From: Pseudomonas massiliensis
GTDB lineage: Bacteria; Pseudomonadota; Gammaproteobacteria; Pseudomonadales; Pseudomonadaceae
DNA: 64,000 nucleotides
Assembly (NCBI RefSeq): GCF_000826105.1
Contig: NZ_CCYK01000007.1
Location: 558,001-622,000 of the forward strand
Direction: 5' to 3'
Under the pieces are notes generated by a model. That model worked only from the letters and a program-made list of their open reading frames with translations, was not told where the DNA came from and ran no database searches. Shown here piece by piece: positions 10,253 to 19,811 of the stretch (its first letter is position 1; every line of letters begins with the position of its first letter). The position numbers and the translations under genes are program-made.

Positions 10253-11662
10253 ATGCGTTATATCAGTACCCGCGGCCAGGCACCGGCGCTCAACTTCGAG
10301 GACGTGCTGCTGGCCGGCCTGGCCAGTGATGGCGGCCTCTACGTGCCAGAGAATCTGCCGCGTTTCACTCAGGAGGAAATCGCCTCCTGGGCCGGCTTGC
10401 CGTACCACGAGCTGGCTTTCCGGGTCATGCGCCCATTCGTGACCGGCAGCATCGCCGACGTGGACTTCAAGCGCATCCTTGAAGAAACCTATGCCGGCTT
10501 CAACCATGCCGCAGTCGCGCCCCTGCGCCAGCTCGGCGGCAACGAATGGGTGCTGGAACTCTTCCACGGCCCTACTCTGGCCTTCAAGGACTTCGCCCTG
10601 CAACTGCTTGGCCGCCTGCTGGACCATGTGCTGGCCAAGCGGGGCGAGCGGGTGGTGATCATCGGCGCCACCAGCGGCGATACCGGATCGGCGGCCATCG
10701 AAGGCTGCAAGCACTGCGAAAACGTGGACATCTTCATCCTGCATCCGCACCAGCGCGTGTCGGAAGTGCAGCGCCGGCAGATGACCACGCTCTTTGGAGA
10801 CAACGTCCACAACATCGCCGTGGAAGGCAACTTCGATGACTGTCAGGAGATGGTCAAGGCCAGCTTCGCCGACCAGTCCTTCCTCAAAGGCACGCGGCTG
10901 GTAGCGGTGAACTCCATCAACTGGGCGCGCATCATGGCCCAGATCGTCTACTACTTCCACGCGGCCCTGCAGCTGGGTGGCCCGCTGCGCTCGGTGGCCT
11001 TCTCGGTACCCACGGGCAACTTCGGCGATATCTTCGCCGGCTACCTGGCGCGCAACATGGGGCTGCCCATCAACCAGCTGATCGTCGCCACCAACCGCAA
11101 CGACATCCTGCATCGCTTCATGAGTGGCAACCAGTATGTGAAGGACACCCTTCATCCGACCCTGTCGCCCTCCATGGACATCATGGTCTCGTCCAACTTC
11201 GAGCGTCTGCTGTTCGACCTGCACGGGCGCAATGGCATGGCGATCGCGCAGCTGATGGCCAGCTTCAAGCTCGGCGGCGGGTTCAGTGTCGATGAAGACC
11301 GCTGGACCGAAGCGCGCAAGCTGTTCGACTCCCTGGCAGTGAGCGACGAGCAGACGTGCGAGACCATCGCCCAGGTATTTGCCACCACCGGTGAAGTGCT
11401 CGACCCGCACACCGCCATCGGCGTGCGCGCCGCCCGCGAGTGCCGGCGCAGCCTCGACATCCCCATGGTGGTGCTGGGCACGGCGCACCCGGTCAAGTTC
11501 CCTGACGCCGTGGAAAAGGCAGGCGTCGGCAAGGCCCTGCATCTGCCCGCGCACCTGGAAGACCTGTTCCAGCGGGAAGAGCGCTGCACCGTACTGCCCA
11601 ATGACATTGCCGCGGTGCAGGCATTCGTCAGCAGCCATGGCAATCGTGGCAAGCCGTTGTAA
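10253..11662 (+). CDS. thrC: Threonine synthase
   Basis: Threonine synthase converts O-phosphohomoserine to threonine using pyridoxal phosphate. ATG 10253 gives 469 residues with the conserved start MRYISTRGQAPALNFEDVLL. Lys112 in HGPTLAFKDFALQ is the PLP Schiff-base lysine. GATSGDTGSAAIEG (about 140-155) is the phosphate-binding loop, and PTGNFGDIFAGYLA is also characteristic of the long (fungal/gammaproteobacterial) class. A modest ribosome site AAAGG (10239-10243) lies within a small hairpin, AAACC-aaa-GGTTT. The 160-base gap after hom carries the repeat described at 10197. Confidence 0.97.
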   Translation: MRYISTRGQAPALNFEDVLLAGLASDGGLYVPENLPRFTQEEIASWAGLPYHELAFRVMRPFVTGSIADVDFKRILEETYAGFNHAAVAPLRQLGGNEWVLELFHGPTLAFKDFALQLLGRLLDHVLAKRGERVVIIGATSGDTGSAAIEGCKHCENVDIFILHPHQRVSEVQRRQMTTLFGDNVHNIAVEGNFDDCQEMVKASFADQSFLKGTRLVAVNSINWARIMAQIVYYFHAALQLGGPLRSVAFSVPTGNFGDIFAGYLARNMGLPINQLIVATNRNDILHRFMSGNQYVKDTLHPTLSPSMDIMVSSNFERLLFDLHGRNGMAIAQLMASFKLGGGFSVDEDRWTEARKLFDSLAVSDEQTCETIAQVFATTGEVLDPHTAIGVRAARECRRSLDIPMVVLGTAHPVKFPDAVEKAGVGKALHLPAHLEDLFQREERCTVLPNDIAAVQAFVSSHGNRGKPL

Positions 11663-11673
11663 CCCGTCACCTC

Positions 11674-11700
11674 AAGGGCGCTCCGCGGCGCCCTTGTTGC
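11674..11700 (+). terminator. Probable terminator after thrC
   Basis: An 8-bp perfect stem AAGGGCGC / GCGCCCTT (11674-11681, 11688-11695) with loop TCCGCG begins 11 bases after the thrC stop. The downstream T content is modest (GTTGCC), so strength is uncertain. Confidence 0.7.
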
Positions 11701-11839
11701 CTACACGGCTGTAGGAAATATCTCGCCACTTTGGCGAAGTTCATCGACTTTTCGCCCTGGTCTTTCAGATCAATCCTATTTAGACGCAACGCAGCCTTCT
11801 TTAAGGTAGCCGCCCTATACACATTCAGGAGGCCGCCCA

Positions 11840-12253
11840 ATGCGTTCGCTCAAGGTTCTCATCGTAGAGCAGAATCCCGCCCGCCTGCTGCAGCTCCATC
11901 AGATGCTCAATGCCTGCGGCGTCTTCGGTGTGCGTGTCGCCGAGGATCTGAACGCCGCGCGGCGCAGCCTCGCCCGTCAGGGGAGCGTGGATGTGCTCGT
12001 ACTAGGCAGCCAGCTGTTGCCTGCCTCGAGCTTTTTCGCAGAGCTTGCCGGTCGCGGGCAAGCTACCGCCCTGGCGGGTGGCGTTATCGTCCAGGGGCCG
12101 GTCGGGTACACCGAACCGGCCGAGGTCGTTCGCCGCGCTCGTCAGGCGGGGCTGTGGGTGCTGGGGTTGCTGCCCTGGGGGCAGTCCATCTGCCCGCTGC
12201 ACAACATGCTTTGCCGATACCGCATGGAGACTGCCGAAGCCCTGACTGCTTGA
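11840..12253 (+). CDS. Degenerate receiver-domain (pseudo-response-regulator) protein
   Basis: A 137-residue protein consisting only of a CheY-like fold, preceded by the strong ribosome site AGGAGG. Strand 1 reads LKVLIVEQNPARLLQLHQML, where the usual acidic pair is Glu-Gln. At strand 3, DVLVLGSQLLP, the phospho-accepting Asp is replaced by Gly. The strand 4 Thr/Ser is not evident (VIVQGP). The strand 5 Lys is replaced by Leu (LGLLPWG). It should therefore not be phosphorylated in the usual way. Its partner is unknown. A TATACA box (11816-11821) lies upstream. It is followed by the DUF3509 gene, and the two may be cotranscribed. Confidence 0.75.
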   Translation: MRSLKVLIVEQNPARLLQLHQMLNACGVFGVRVAEDLNAARRSLARQGSVDVLVLGSQLLPASSFFAELAGRGQATALAGGVIVQGPVGYTEPAEVVRRARQAGLWVLGLLPWGQSICPLHNMLCRYRMETAEALTA

Positions 12254-12367
12254 ACCGCCTTTCATCGCCCGTTGCGCTTGGTCAGGCCGAAGGGGCGAAC
12301 TTTTGCCCTGGCATAGTGGTCATTTACTGGCACTGAATAGGATTTCCGGTAAACAAGGGTGATCAAG

Positions 12368-12658
12368 ATGGAAAACATCAGCTTGTTGCTTAGTGATGCT
12401 CTGGCGCCATACCGCGTCAGCCTGGCTCCGTCGGATCTCCAAGGCCGCTTGCGGCTGACGATCGACGATCAAGCCGGCAATACGGTTCTGAATCGCGATG
12501 TGAATCAAAGCCAGCTGGCAGATACCCGTGCCCTCACCGATGTGGTGGATGGTTTGCATCGAGACCTTCTGATCGCAGAGGGCCGCCTGGAGCCTTCGAT
12601 GATCGCGGCCTTGCGTGTCGTGGGTACCGCCGGTCGGTACGGCGCCGAGATGCGTTGA
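12368..12658 (+). CDS. DUF3509 family protein
   Basis: A 96-residue protein of a small family I recognise mainly from pseudomonads, with start MENISLLLSDALAPY and the central VNQSQL and GLHRDLLIAEGRL segments. No membrane segment or signal peptide is visible. ATG 12368 is preferred over GTG 12359 because AAGGGTGA (12355-12362) then sits at ribosome-site distance. The function is unknown. Confidence 0.85.
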   Translation: MENISLLLSDALAPYRVSLAPSDLQGRLRLTIDDQAGNTVLNRDVNQSQLADTRALTDVVDGLHRDLLIAEGRLEPSMIAALRVVGTAGRYGAEMR

Positions 12659-12764
12659 TCGGGGAACCTTCCTGAAAGGCAACCCTCTTACCTTACAAGG
12701 ACGCTTGAACGACATTGTGCTCCGGTGTCGTTCGGTCGTCCGGTGGCCTGTAAGGCCATGTTTG

Positions 12765-12801
12765 CCCCGGCCGGCCTCCCCACCGCGTCCGGGGTTTCTT
12801 T
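12765..12801 (+). terminator. Possible terminator after the DUF3509 gene
   Basis: The stem CCCCGG / CCGGGG (12765-12770, 12789-12794) has an 18-base GC-rich loop and is followed by TTTCTTTT. The T-tract is good, but the long loop lowers confidence. Confidence 0.5.
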
Positions 12802-12869
12802 TGCCCGCCCGCCACCTGGCCCCTTGCTTCGGGTAGACTATTGCCCCCCTCGTTACCTCGAAGCCCACC

Positions 12870-13412
12870 ATGGCCCAGCCCTCGACAACCTACAAGTTCG
12901 AACTCAACCTCACCGACCTGGACCGGGGCGTCTACGAAAGCATCAAGCAGACCATCGCCCGTCACCCTTCGGAAACCGAAGAGCGCATGGCGGTACGCCT
13001 GTTGGCCTACGCGCTGTGGTACAACGAAAACCTGGCATTCGGTCGCGGCTTGTCTGACGTGGACGAGCCTGCCCTCTGGGAGAAGAGCCTGGACGACCGT
13101 GTGCTGCACTGGATCGAAGTAGGCCAGCCTGATCTGGATCGCCTGACCTGGTGTTCCCGTCGTACCGAACGTACCAGCCTGCTGGCCTATGGCAGCCTGC
13201 GGGTCTGGCAGGGCAAGGTGGTGGATTCGGCCCGGACCCTGAAGAACCTGAACATTGCCGCAGTGCCTCAGGATGTGCTGGAGGTATTGGCCAGCGACAT
13301 GCCGCGCGCCATCAAGTGGGATGTGATGATCAGCGAAGGTACGGTGTTCGTGACCGATGATCGGGGCCAACATGAAGTCCAGCTTGAATGGTTGCTTGGC
13401 GAACGTGGCTAA
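12870..13412 (+). CDS. yaeQ: YaeQ family protein
   Basis: The 180-residue protein starts MAQPSTTYKFELNLTDLDRGVYE and has the typical YaeQ features TIARHPSETEERMAVRLLAYALW, DEPALWEKSLDDRVLHWIEVGQPD and a C-terminal strand-rich half. YaeQ has a compact fold distantly related to PD-(D/E)XK nucleases. E. coli YaeQ was reported to suppress loss of RfaH, but its true activity is unsettled. recJ lies 49 bases downstream on the same strand. Confidence 0.93.
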   Translation: MAQPSTTYKFELNLTDLDRGVYESIKQTIARHPSETEERMAVRLLAYALWYNENLAFGRGLSDVDEPALWEKSLDDRVLHWIEVGQPDLDRLTWCSRRTERTSLLAYGSLRVWQGKVVDSARTLKNLNIAAVPQDVLEVLASDMPRAIKWDVMISEGTVFVTDDRGQHEVQLEWLLGERG

Positions 13413-13461
13413 GGCATGGTGGCCGCCCGCCGTTGTCGTACCCCTGAGATGATTGCCGCAC

Positions 13462-15171
13462 ATGCGTATCGAGCCACGCCCGCTACCTGCTGAACTGCCT
13501 TTCCTTGGCGACTTGCCGCCCCTGTTGACCCGCCTGTATGCCGCCCGTGGGGTACAGAGTCAGGAGGAGCTGGACAAGGGCCTGGCACGGCTGCTGCCTT
13601 ATCAGCAACTCAAAGGCATCGACCAGGCGGTGTCGCTGCTGGTCGAAGCCATCGACCAGCGCCAGCGCATCCTGGTGGTCGGTGACTTCGATGCCGATGG
13701 GGCCACGGCCAGCAGCGTTGCGGTATTGGGTTTGCGCCTGCTTGGCGCCGCCCAGGTGGATTACTTGGTACCCAATCGCTTCACTTACGGCTATGGCCTT
13801 ACGCCGGAAATCGTCGGCGTGGCCCTGGAGCGTCAGCCAGACTTGCTGGTGACCGTGGATAACGGCATTTCCAGTGTCGATGGCGTCCAGGCCGCCAAGC
13901 AGGCCGGGCTCAAGGTATTGATTACCGACCACCATCTGCCGGGCCCTGAATTGCCCCAGGCCGATGCCATCGTCAACCCCAACCAGCCCGGGTGTGAATT
14001 TCCCAGCAAGGCGCTGGCCGGTGTCGGTGTCATCTTCTATGTCCTGATGGCGCTACGTGCCCGCTTGCGCGCCCTCGGCCGCTATGCGCAGGCAGCGCAG
14101 CCGAATATCGGCGAGCTGCTGGACCTGGTCGCGCTGGGCAGCGTGGCTGACGTGGTACCTCTCGATGCCAACAATCGCATCCTGGTGCACCAGGGGTTGG
14201 AACGCATCCGCGCCGGTCGGGCGCGGCCCGGCATTCAGGCACTGCTGGAAGTCGCTCGTCGCGACCATCGCCGTCTGACTTCCGTGGACCTGGGCTTCAT
14301 CCTCGGACCGCGCCTCAACGCAGCGGGGCGCATGGACGACATGAGCCTTGGCATCGAATGTCTGCTCAGTGAAGACCTGGCGTTGGCGCGGGACATGGCC
14401 GCGGAGCTCGATGGCCTTAACCAGGATCGAAAATCCGTGGAGCAGGGCATGCAACGCGAAGCCCTGGCGCAACTCAAGGACCTTCCCTTGGAGGCCATGC
14501 CCTTTGGCCTTTGCCTGTTCGAGCCGGACTGGCACCAGGGCGTGATCGGCATCCTCGCCTCGCGGCTCAAGGACCGTTATCACCGGCCCACCATCGCCTT
14601 TGCCGATGCCGGCGATGGCGTGCTCAAGGGCTCGGCGCGGTCCATCCCTGGTTTCCATATCCGTGATGCGCTGGATGCCGTAGCCGCCAGCCATCCAGGC
14701 TTGATCACCAAGTTCGGCGGCCACGCCATGGCCGCCGGGCTCTCGTTGCCGGCCGAGCATTTCCAGGCCTTCGCCGAGGCCTTCGATGCACAGGCGCGGG
14801 CCCAGCTCTGCGAGGACGATCTCACCGGAAGGCTATTGTCGGACGGTTGCCTGGCCGTGGAAGAATTCCACCTGGAACTGGCCCGGGCCCTGCGCAATGC
14901 CGGGCCATGGGGGCAGCATTTTCCCGAGCCGCTGTTCCACGGTGTTTTCGAGCTGGTGGAGCAACGCATAGTGGGTGAGCGGCACCTCAAAGTGGTGCTC
15001 AAGAGTGAGTGCGGCAGCGTTCGCCTCGATGGCATCGCCTTCGGTGTCGATCGAGAGCTGTGGCCCAACCCCGGCGCGCGTTGGGTGGAAATGGCCTACA
15101 AGCTGGACGTGAATGAGTACCGGGGCGTGGAGAGCGTGCAGCTGTTGATTCAGCACCTGAGTCCACGCTAG
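13462..15171 (+). CDS. recJ: Single-stranded-DNA-specific exonuclease RecJ
   Basis: RecJ is a 5'-3' exonuclease on single-stranded DNA used in RecF-pathway recombination, mismatch repair and base excision repair. ATG 13462 gives 569 residues starting MRIEPRPLPAELPFLGD; an in-frame TTG at 13453 is less likely. DHH-phosphoesterase motifs are intact: DFDADGATASSVAVL (metal binding), VDNGIS, ITDHHLPG, VNPNQPG, and DVVPLDANNRILVHQGL. The DHHA1 domain contains GVIGILASRLKDRY and KFGGHAMAAGLSL. A C-terminal OB-like domain follows. Confidence 0.97.
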   Translation: MRIEPRPLPAELPFLGDLPPLLTRLYAARGVQSQEELDKGLARLLPYQQLKGIDQAVSLLVEAIDQRQRILVVGDFDADGATASSVAVLGLRLLGAAQVDYLVPNRFTYGYGLTPEIVGVALERQPDLLVTVDNGISSVDGVQAAKQAGLKVLITDHHLPGPELPQADAIVNPNQPGCEFPSKALAGVGVIFYVLMALRARLRALGRYAQAAQPNIGELLDLVALGSVADVVPLDANNRILVHQGLERIRAGRARPGIQALLEVARRDHRRLTSVDLGFILGPRLNAAGRMDDMSLGIECLLSEDLALARDMAAELDGLNQDRKSVEQGMQREALAQLKDLPLEAMPFGLCLFEPDWHQGVIGILASRLKDRYHRPTIAFADAGDGVLKGSARSIPGFHIRDALDAVAASHPGLITKFGGHAMAAGLSLPAEHFQAFAEAFDAQARAQLCEDDLTGRLLSDGCLAVEEFHLELARALRNAGPWGQHFPEPLFHGVFELVEQRIVGERHLKVVLKSECGSVRLDGIAFGVDRELWPNPGARWVEMAYKLDVNEYRGVESVQLLIQHLSPR

Positions 15172-15279
15172 GGGAATCCGCCGCCCTCCATGGGGGTCTA
15201 CTAGGCTCTGTAGAATGTCCGCTGGCCCAAAGCCACGGGCAGCGTCTATGGCTGACCTAACCCATTTGAGAGGTGCTTC

Positions 15280-16401
15280 ATGAGCCTGCTGTTAGAACCC
15301 TACACGCTGCGCGGCCTGACCTTGCGAAACCGTATCGTGGTTTCGCCCATGTGCCAGTACTCGGCCGAGGATGGCTTGGCCAACGATTGGCACCTGGTTC
15401 ACTTGGGCAGCCGGGCCGTGGGTGGCGCGGGCCTGGTGATCTTCGAGGCCACCGCGGTAACCGCGGACGGACGCATCACTCCCGAAGACCTCGGCCTATG
15501 GAAAGACGAGCAGATTCCCGGCCTGCAGCGCATCACGCGTTTCATCGAGGCCCAGGGGGCGGTAGCGGGCATCCAGCTCGCCCATGCCGGTCGCAAGGCG
15601 AGTACCTGGCGGCCCTGGCTGGGCAAGCACGGTAGCGTGACCCTGGAAGAGGGCGGCTGGATTCCGGTGGCGCCTTCACCGATTCCCTTCGACCCCGAAC
15701 ATGCACGGCCGACCGAGCTCGGCGAAAAGGACATCGAGGGCATCAAGCAAGCCTTCATCGAAGCCGCCCGCCGCGCCTTGAGCGCCAATTTCAAGGTAGT
15801 GGAGATCCACGCCGCCCACGGCTACCTGCTGCACCAATTCATGTCGCCCTTGAGCAATCGCCGTACTGACCAGTACGGGGGGAGCTTCGACAATCGCATT
15901 CGCCTGGTATTGGAAGTAACCGAAGCCATTCGCGAGCTGTGGCCGGCGGACCTGCCGGTGTTCGTGCGTGTATCGGCCACCGACTGGGTGGAGGACGGCT
16001 GGAATCCGGACGAAACCGTTGAACTGGCGCGGCGCTTGAAAGCCCTGGGGGTAGACCTCGTAGACGTTTCTTCCGGCGGTACCGCCGCGAATGCTGAAAT
16101 CCCGACGGGTCCTGGCTATCAGACGCGCTTCGCCGAGCGGGTACGCAAGGAGTCGGAAATTGCCACCGGCACCGTAGGGATGATCACTGAACCTGCCCAG
16201 GCCGAGCATATCCTGCGCACTGGCCAGGCGGACCTGATTCTGCTGGCCCGGGAGCTATTGCGCGATCCGTACTGGCCGCTGCATGCCGACGATGACCTCG
16301 GTGGCCGTCAGTCCACCTGGCCCGCCCAGTACCAGCGCGCCACCCACCGGGACCAACCCATCCATGAGTCTGACCTACGGGATACGGCAGCGCGCGGTTG
16401 A
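15280..16401 (+). CDS. NADH:flavin oxidoreductase, Old Yellow Enzyme family (YqjM/XenA-like)
   Basis: A 373-residue FMN-dependent ene-reductase that would reduce activated C=C bonds or nitro compounds with NAD(P)H in the cytoplasm. The TIM barrel starts EPYTLRGLTLRNRIVVSPMCQYS. Cys25 is the redox-tuning cysteine of the thermophilic-like YqjM/XenA class. His177 and His180 in EIHAAHGYLLHQF are the substrate-anchoring pair, followed by SNRRTDQYGGSFDNR. The C-terminal tail after WPAQYQRA is longer than in relatives by about 20 residues. It is convergent with opgD. The physiological substrate is unknown. Confidence 0.92.
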   Translation: MSLLLEPYTLRGLTLRNRIVVSPMCQYSAEDGLANDWHLVHLGSRAVGGAGLVIFEATAVTADGRITPEDLGLWKDEQIPGLQRITRFIEAQGAVAGIQLAHAGRKASTWRPWLGKHGSVTLEEGGWIPVAPSPIPFDPEHARPTELGEKDIEGIKQAFIEAARRALSANFKVVEIHAAHGYLLHQFMSPLSNRRTDQYGGSFDNRIRLVLEVTEAIRELWPADLPVFVRVSATDWVEDGWNPDETVELARRLKALGVDLVDVSSGGTAANAEIPTGPGYQTRFAERVRKESEIATGTVGMITEPAQAEHILRTGQADLILLARELLRDPYWPLHADDDLGGRQSTWPAQYQRATHRDQPIHESDLRDTAARG

Positions 16402-16425
16402 TCCCTATCCACGGGCTGCCCCCAA

Positions 16426-16499
16426 GGTAGGCGCTAGCGAAGCTGGCGAATGAAGCGAATTTCGAAAGCTCCATTCCCCAGCTGGCGCTAGGTCCTACC
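16426..16499. repeat. REP-like inverted pair between OYE and opgD genes
   Basis: A 74-base imperfect palindrome opens GGTAGGCGCTAGCGAAGCTG and closes CCAGCTGGCGCTAGGTCCTACC (written here in two parts: CCAGCTGGCGCTAGG, TCCTACC). It is related to the other GCCAGC/GCTGGC elements in this window and lies between convergent genes. Confidence 0.75.
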
Positions 16500-16553
16500 G
16501 GTTGGTCCAACCCCTGTAGGCCCAACTTTACCTTCGGCGGCTTCGCTACCCAT

Positions 16554-16580
16554 CGTGGGAGCCAGCGAAGCTGGCGAAGG
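16554..16580. repeat. REP-like element
   Basis: The core GCCAGC-gaa-GCTGGC (16561-16575) is preceded by GTGGGA. It is the same family as elements near 22657 and 47170. It lies 38 bases past the opgD stop and could act as a bidirectional 3' structure. Confidence 0.75.
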
Positions 16581-16617
16581 GCAGTGAGCGGGACCATTCG
16601 TCAGTTTGGCAGCCCTC

Positions 16618-18237
16618 CTACGGATACTTACGCTGCTCCGGCGCCGGCGGGAAGTACTGGTACAGCCAGGTCTCGCTAAGGGTGCGGTCGCTGGTCCTGA
16701 TATACAACCGCATCTCCACCGGCGCCACGCTGTCACTGGTGGGGTACCAGTCGAAGATCACCCGGTAGCCCTTGATGTTCGGCAGTACCAGCACATGGAA
16801 GTCCTGGACCTTGCCATTGGATACCGTCACCACGGGCTCGATGCCGGTGCCTTCCGGCAAGCTTTCCAGGCCGCCGCCGGTGAAGTCGATGGCGAAGCGG
16901 CGGGCCCATTTGTCCGGGTAATGTTCGCCCGGTGCCCAGCCTTCCAGGAAGCCGCCCATGCCGGAGCGGGTGGCGTGAACCCGTGCCAGCGGCGTGCCGG
17001 TCGGGGGTAGGGCGCTCCAGTACAGCTTGTAGCCGTAGGCCAAGGTGTCACCAGCGGCCACGGGCTTTTTGGGCGTCCAGAACGCCACGATGTTGTCCAT
17101 GGTCTCGCCAGTGGTAGGGATCTCCAGCAGGTCGATCGAGCCCTCGCCCCAGGCGGTGGTGGGTTCTACCCACAGGCTGGGACGCTTGCTGTACCAGTCC
17201 ACGGTATCCTGATAGCTCTCGAAATCGTGGTCGGTCTGCACCAGGCCGAACCCTTTCGGGTTGGTATCGGCAAAGGCGTTGAATTGCAGCTTGGCCGGGT
17301 TGTTCAGTGGCCGGCAGATCCATTCGCCGTTGCCGCGCCACATGGCCAGCCGGTCCGAGTCGTGGATCTGTGGATGGATGGTGTCGCACATGCGACGTTC
17401 ATGAGTGCCGCAACTGAACATGGTGGTCATGGGGGCGATGCCCAGTTGCTGGATCGCCGTGCGGGCCGTTACCTGCATGTCCACCGCCATGACCACGCGC
17501 TCGTCCTGGCAGTCGATGTCGAAACGATAGGCGCCGGTGGCGCTGGGGGATTCCAGCAAGGCGTAGACCACGAAGCGGGTGGCGTCCTTGGTCGGGGTCT
17601 CGAACCAGAACCTGGTGAAGTCCGGGAATTCTTCCTGCCGCTTGGCGAAGGTGTCGACCGCCAGGCCGCGCGCCGACAAGCCGTACTGCTTGGTCGCATC
17701 CACGGCGCGGAAATAGCTGGCGCCAAGGAAGGAAACGATGTCATGGCGATCGATCTCAGGCGCCTTGAACAGCTTGAACCCGGAAAAGCCCAGGTCACCC
17801 TTGAGCTGCTTCTGGTCGACCTTGCTGTCGTTGTAGTTGAACAGCTCGGGCCGGAAGTGTACTTCCCGCGCCTGACGGGTGGCCGGATCCACGCTGTACA
17901 TGCGCACCGGCGTGCGGAAGCCCATGCCCACGTGGAAGAACTGGACATCCAGCTGGCCATTCACTTCTTTCCAGAGCGAATGGTTGGCGTCGTACTGAAT
18001 GGCATTGAACTGCTGAGGCGTCATGTTCGCCAAGGTAGGCGGCAAGGCCTGCTTGCGGTCGGTGTAGGGCTGCGCGGCCAGGGCCTTGGCCAGGGCCTTG
18101 AGCCCCTCGAAATCGAAGTGTTCGGCGTCGCCGTCGGCGGTTGCCGCCAGCGCGCGGGCGGAGAACAGTGCGCTGGTAGACAGGCCGGTATAGGCGGCCA
18201 GGGCCATGGAGGCTTTCAACAGGCTTCTGCGGTGCAT
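16618..18237 (-). CDS. opgD: Periplasmic glucan biosynthesis protein D (MdoD/OpgD)
   Basis: OpgD shapes the glucose backbone of osmoregulated periplasmic glucans. ATG 18237 gives 539 residues starting [18 protein letters not shown], a twin-arginine signal ending near SARALA. This is expected for OpgD, which is Tat-exported. An upstream in-frame extension of 43 residues would bury the signal and is rejected. The mature MdoG/OpgD domain includes [36 protein letters not shown] and [20 protein letters not shown]. No opgG or opgH lies nearby. Confidence 0.95.
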   Translation of the reverse strand: MHRRSLLKASMALAAYTGLSTSALFSARALAATADGDAEHFDFEGLKALAKALAAQPYTDRKQALPPTLANMTPQQFNAIQYDANHSLWKEVNGQLDVQFFHVGMGFRTPVRMYSVDPATRQAREVHFRPELFNYNDSKVDQKQLKGDLGFSGFKLFKAPEIDRHDIVSFLGASYFRAVDATKQYGLSARGLAVDTFAKRQEEFPDFTRFWFETPTKDATRFVVYALLESPSATGAYRFDIDCQDERVVMAVDMQVTARTAIQQLGIAPMTTMFSCGTHERRMCDTIHPQIHDSDRLAMWRGNGEWICRPLNNPAKLQFNAFADTNPKGFGLVQTDHDFESYQDTVDWYSKRPSLWVEPTTAWGEGSIDLLEIPTTGETMDNIVAFWTPKKPVAAGDTLAYGYKLYWSALPPTGTPLARVHATRSGMGGFLEGWAPGEHYPDKWARRFAIDFTGGGLESLPEGTGIEPVVTVSNGKVQDFHVLVLPNIKGYRVIFDWYPTSDSVAPVEMRLYIRTSDRTLSETWLYQYFPPAPEQRKYP

Positions 18238-18370
18238 GGGCAAACCTTTGCTGGAAAATGCGAACGTTAGCCAAGGTTGATGGCACCGCGCAATCACCGC
18301 TTCGATTGGCGCCACCAACCTTGCTTCACGGCCCTTGTAGAGCGCCGATCGCCCCCGTTGGTTCATCGCG

Positions 18371-19795
18371 TCAATGCTTGAACATCACATGGCGCACCAC
18401 GGTGTAGTCCTCCAGTCCGTACATGGACATGTCCTTGCCGTAGCCGGAGTGTTTCTGGCCGCCATGGGGCATTTCGCTCACCAGCATGAAGTGGGTATTC
18501 ACCCAGGTGCAGCCGTATTGCAAGCGGGCACTGAGCCGATGGGCCCGGCCCAGATCCTGGGTCCAGACCGATGAAGCCAGGCCGTAGTCCGAATCGTTGG
18601 CCCAGTCCAGTACCTGGGTTTCGTCACTGAAGGGCGTCACGGTGACCACCGGGCCGAACACCTCCCGCCGGAGGATCTCATCGTCCTGTTGCACATCGGC
18701 CAGCACTGTCGGTTCGAAGAAGAAACCGTCTCCTTCCACGGCCTTGCCGCCCGTGACCAGACGAATGTGCGGCTCAGCTATCGCACGGCTGACGAAGCCT
18801 GCCACACGGTCGCGCTGCTGCGCGCTGATCAGCGGGCCCAGCTCGGTGCCCTCGGTTTCTTGCAACCCGTGTCGGAGGCTGCTGACAGCCGCGCCCAGTT
18901 TTTCGACGAAGCGCTCATAGATACCCTGCTGGGCATAGATCCGGCAGGCGGCCGTACAGTCTTGCCCGGCATTGTAGAAACCGAAGGTGCGAATGCCCTC
19001 CACGGCGGCATCCAGGTCGGCATCGTCGAAGATCAGCACAGGTGCCTTGCCGCCCAGCTCCATGTGCATGCGCTTCACCTGGGCTGCGGTGCTGGCGATG
19101 ATTTGCGAGCCGGTGGCGATAGAGCCGGTCAGGGATACCATGCGCACCTTGGGGTGCTCAACCAGAGGCGCTCCCACCTTGGCTCCGCGCCCAAAGAGAA
19201 TATTCAGTACACCCGCCGGGAAAATGCCCGTCGCCAGTTCGGCCAGCTTCAAGGCGGTCAGCGGCGTAAGCTCGGACGGTTTGAGGACCACGGTATTGCC
19301 CGCGGCCAAGGCCGGAGCGATTTTCCACGCCACCATCATCAGCGGGTAGTTCCAGGGCGCGATGGAGGCGATTACGCCCACCGGGTCACGCCGGATCATC
19401 GAGGTATGGCCCGGCAGATATTCACCGGCGGCCGACCCATTGAGGCAACGCGCCGCGCCAGCGAAGAAGCGGAAGACGTCCGCGATGGCCGGCAGCTCAT
19501 CATTGCGCGCCGCGCTCAGAGGCTTGCCGCAGTTGGCGGATTCCAGGCCGGCCAGCTCATCGGCATGGGCGTCGATGGCGTCGGCCAGCTTGAGCAAGGC
19601 CAGGGCGCGATCCTTCGGTGGGGTCTGCGACCAGCCTTCGAAGGCGGCATCGGCGGCACGTACCGCGGCATCCACCTGGGCTTCGCTGGCCTCGGGAATC
19701 TTGACCAGCACCTGACCCCGGGCCGGGTCCAGCACCGGCTGGAGGCTACCTTCGCCAGCTACCAACTGGCCATTGATCAACAGTAGGGTTTGCAT
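18371..19795 (-). CDS. patD: Gamma-aminobutyraldehyde dehydrogenase (PatD/YdcW-like), copy 1
   Basis: The 474-residue NAD-dependent aldehyde dehydrogenase would oxidise 4-aminobutanal (1-pyrroline) to GABA in putrescine breakdown. It contains the nucleotide-binding [11 protein letters not shown], the active-site region [16 protein letters not shown], the nucleophile Cys280 in [12 protein letters not shown], and EVFGPVVTV. It is the last gene of the minus-strand cluster, 16 bases after the YdcV-like permease gene, the same place as patD/ydcW in E. coli ydcSTUV-patD. A second, clearly related enzyme is encoded at 23960-25426. Confidence 0.9.
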   Translation of the reverse strand: MQTLLLINGQLVAGEGSLQPVLDPARGQVLVKIPEASEAQVDAAVRAADAAFEGWSQTPPKDRALALLKLADAIDAHADELAGLESANCGKPLSAARNDELPAIADVFRFFAGAARCLNGSAAGEYLPGHTSMIRRDPVGVIASIAPWNYPLMMVAWKIAPALAAGNTVVLKPSELTPLTALKLAELATGIFPAGVLNILFGRGAKVGAPLVEHPKVRMVSLTGSIATGSQIIASTAAQVKRMHMELGGKAPVLIFDDADLDAAVEGIRTFGFYNAGQDCTAACRIYAQQGIYERFVEKLGAAVSSLRHGLQETEGTELGPLISAQQRDRVAGFVSRAIAEPHIRLVTGGKAVEGDGFFFEPTVLADVQQDDEILRREVFGPVVTVTPFSDETQVLDWANDSDYGLASSVWTQDLGRAHRLSARLQYGCTWVNTHFMLVSEMPHGGQKHSGYGKDMSMYGLEDYTVVRHVMFKH

Positions 19796-19811
19796 CGTGC
19801 GAGCCTCCAGG

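Noticed and set aside
8818..10254. Open frame of 478 codons on the minus strand
   Set aside because: It is antisense to hom, with no domain similarity and His/Gly-rich composition.
10232..11638. Open frame of 468 codons on the minus strand
   Set aside because: It is antisense to thrC and lacks any family features.
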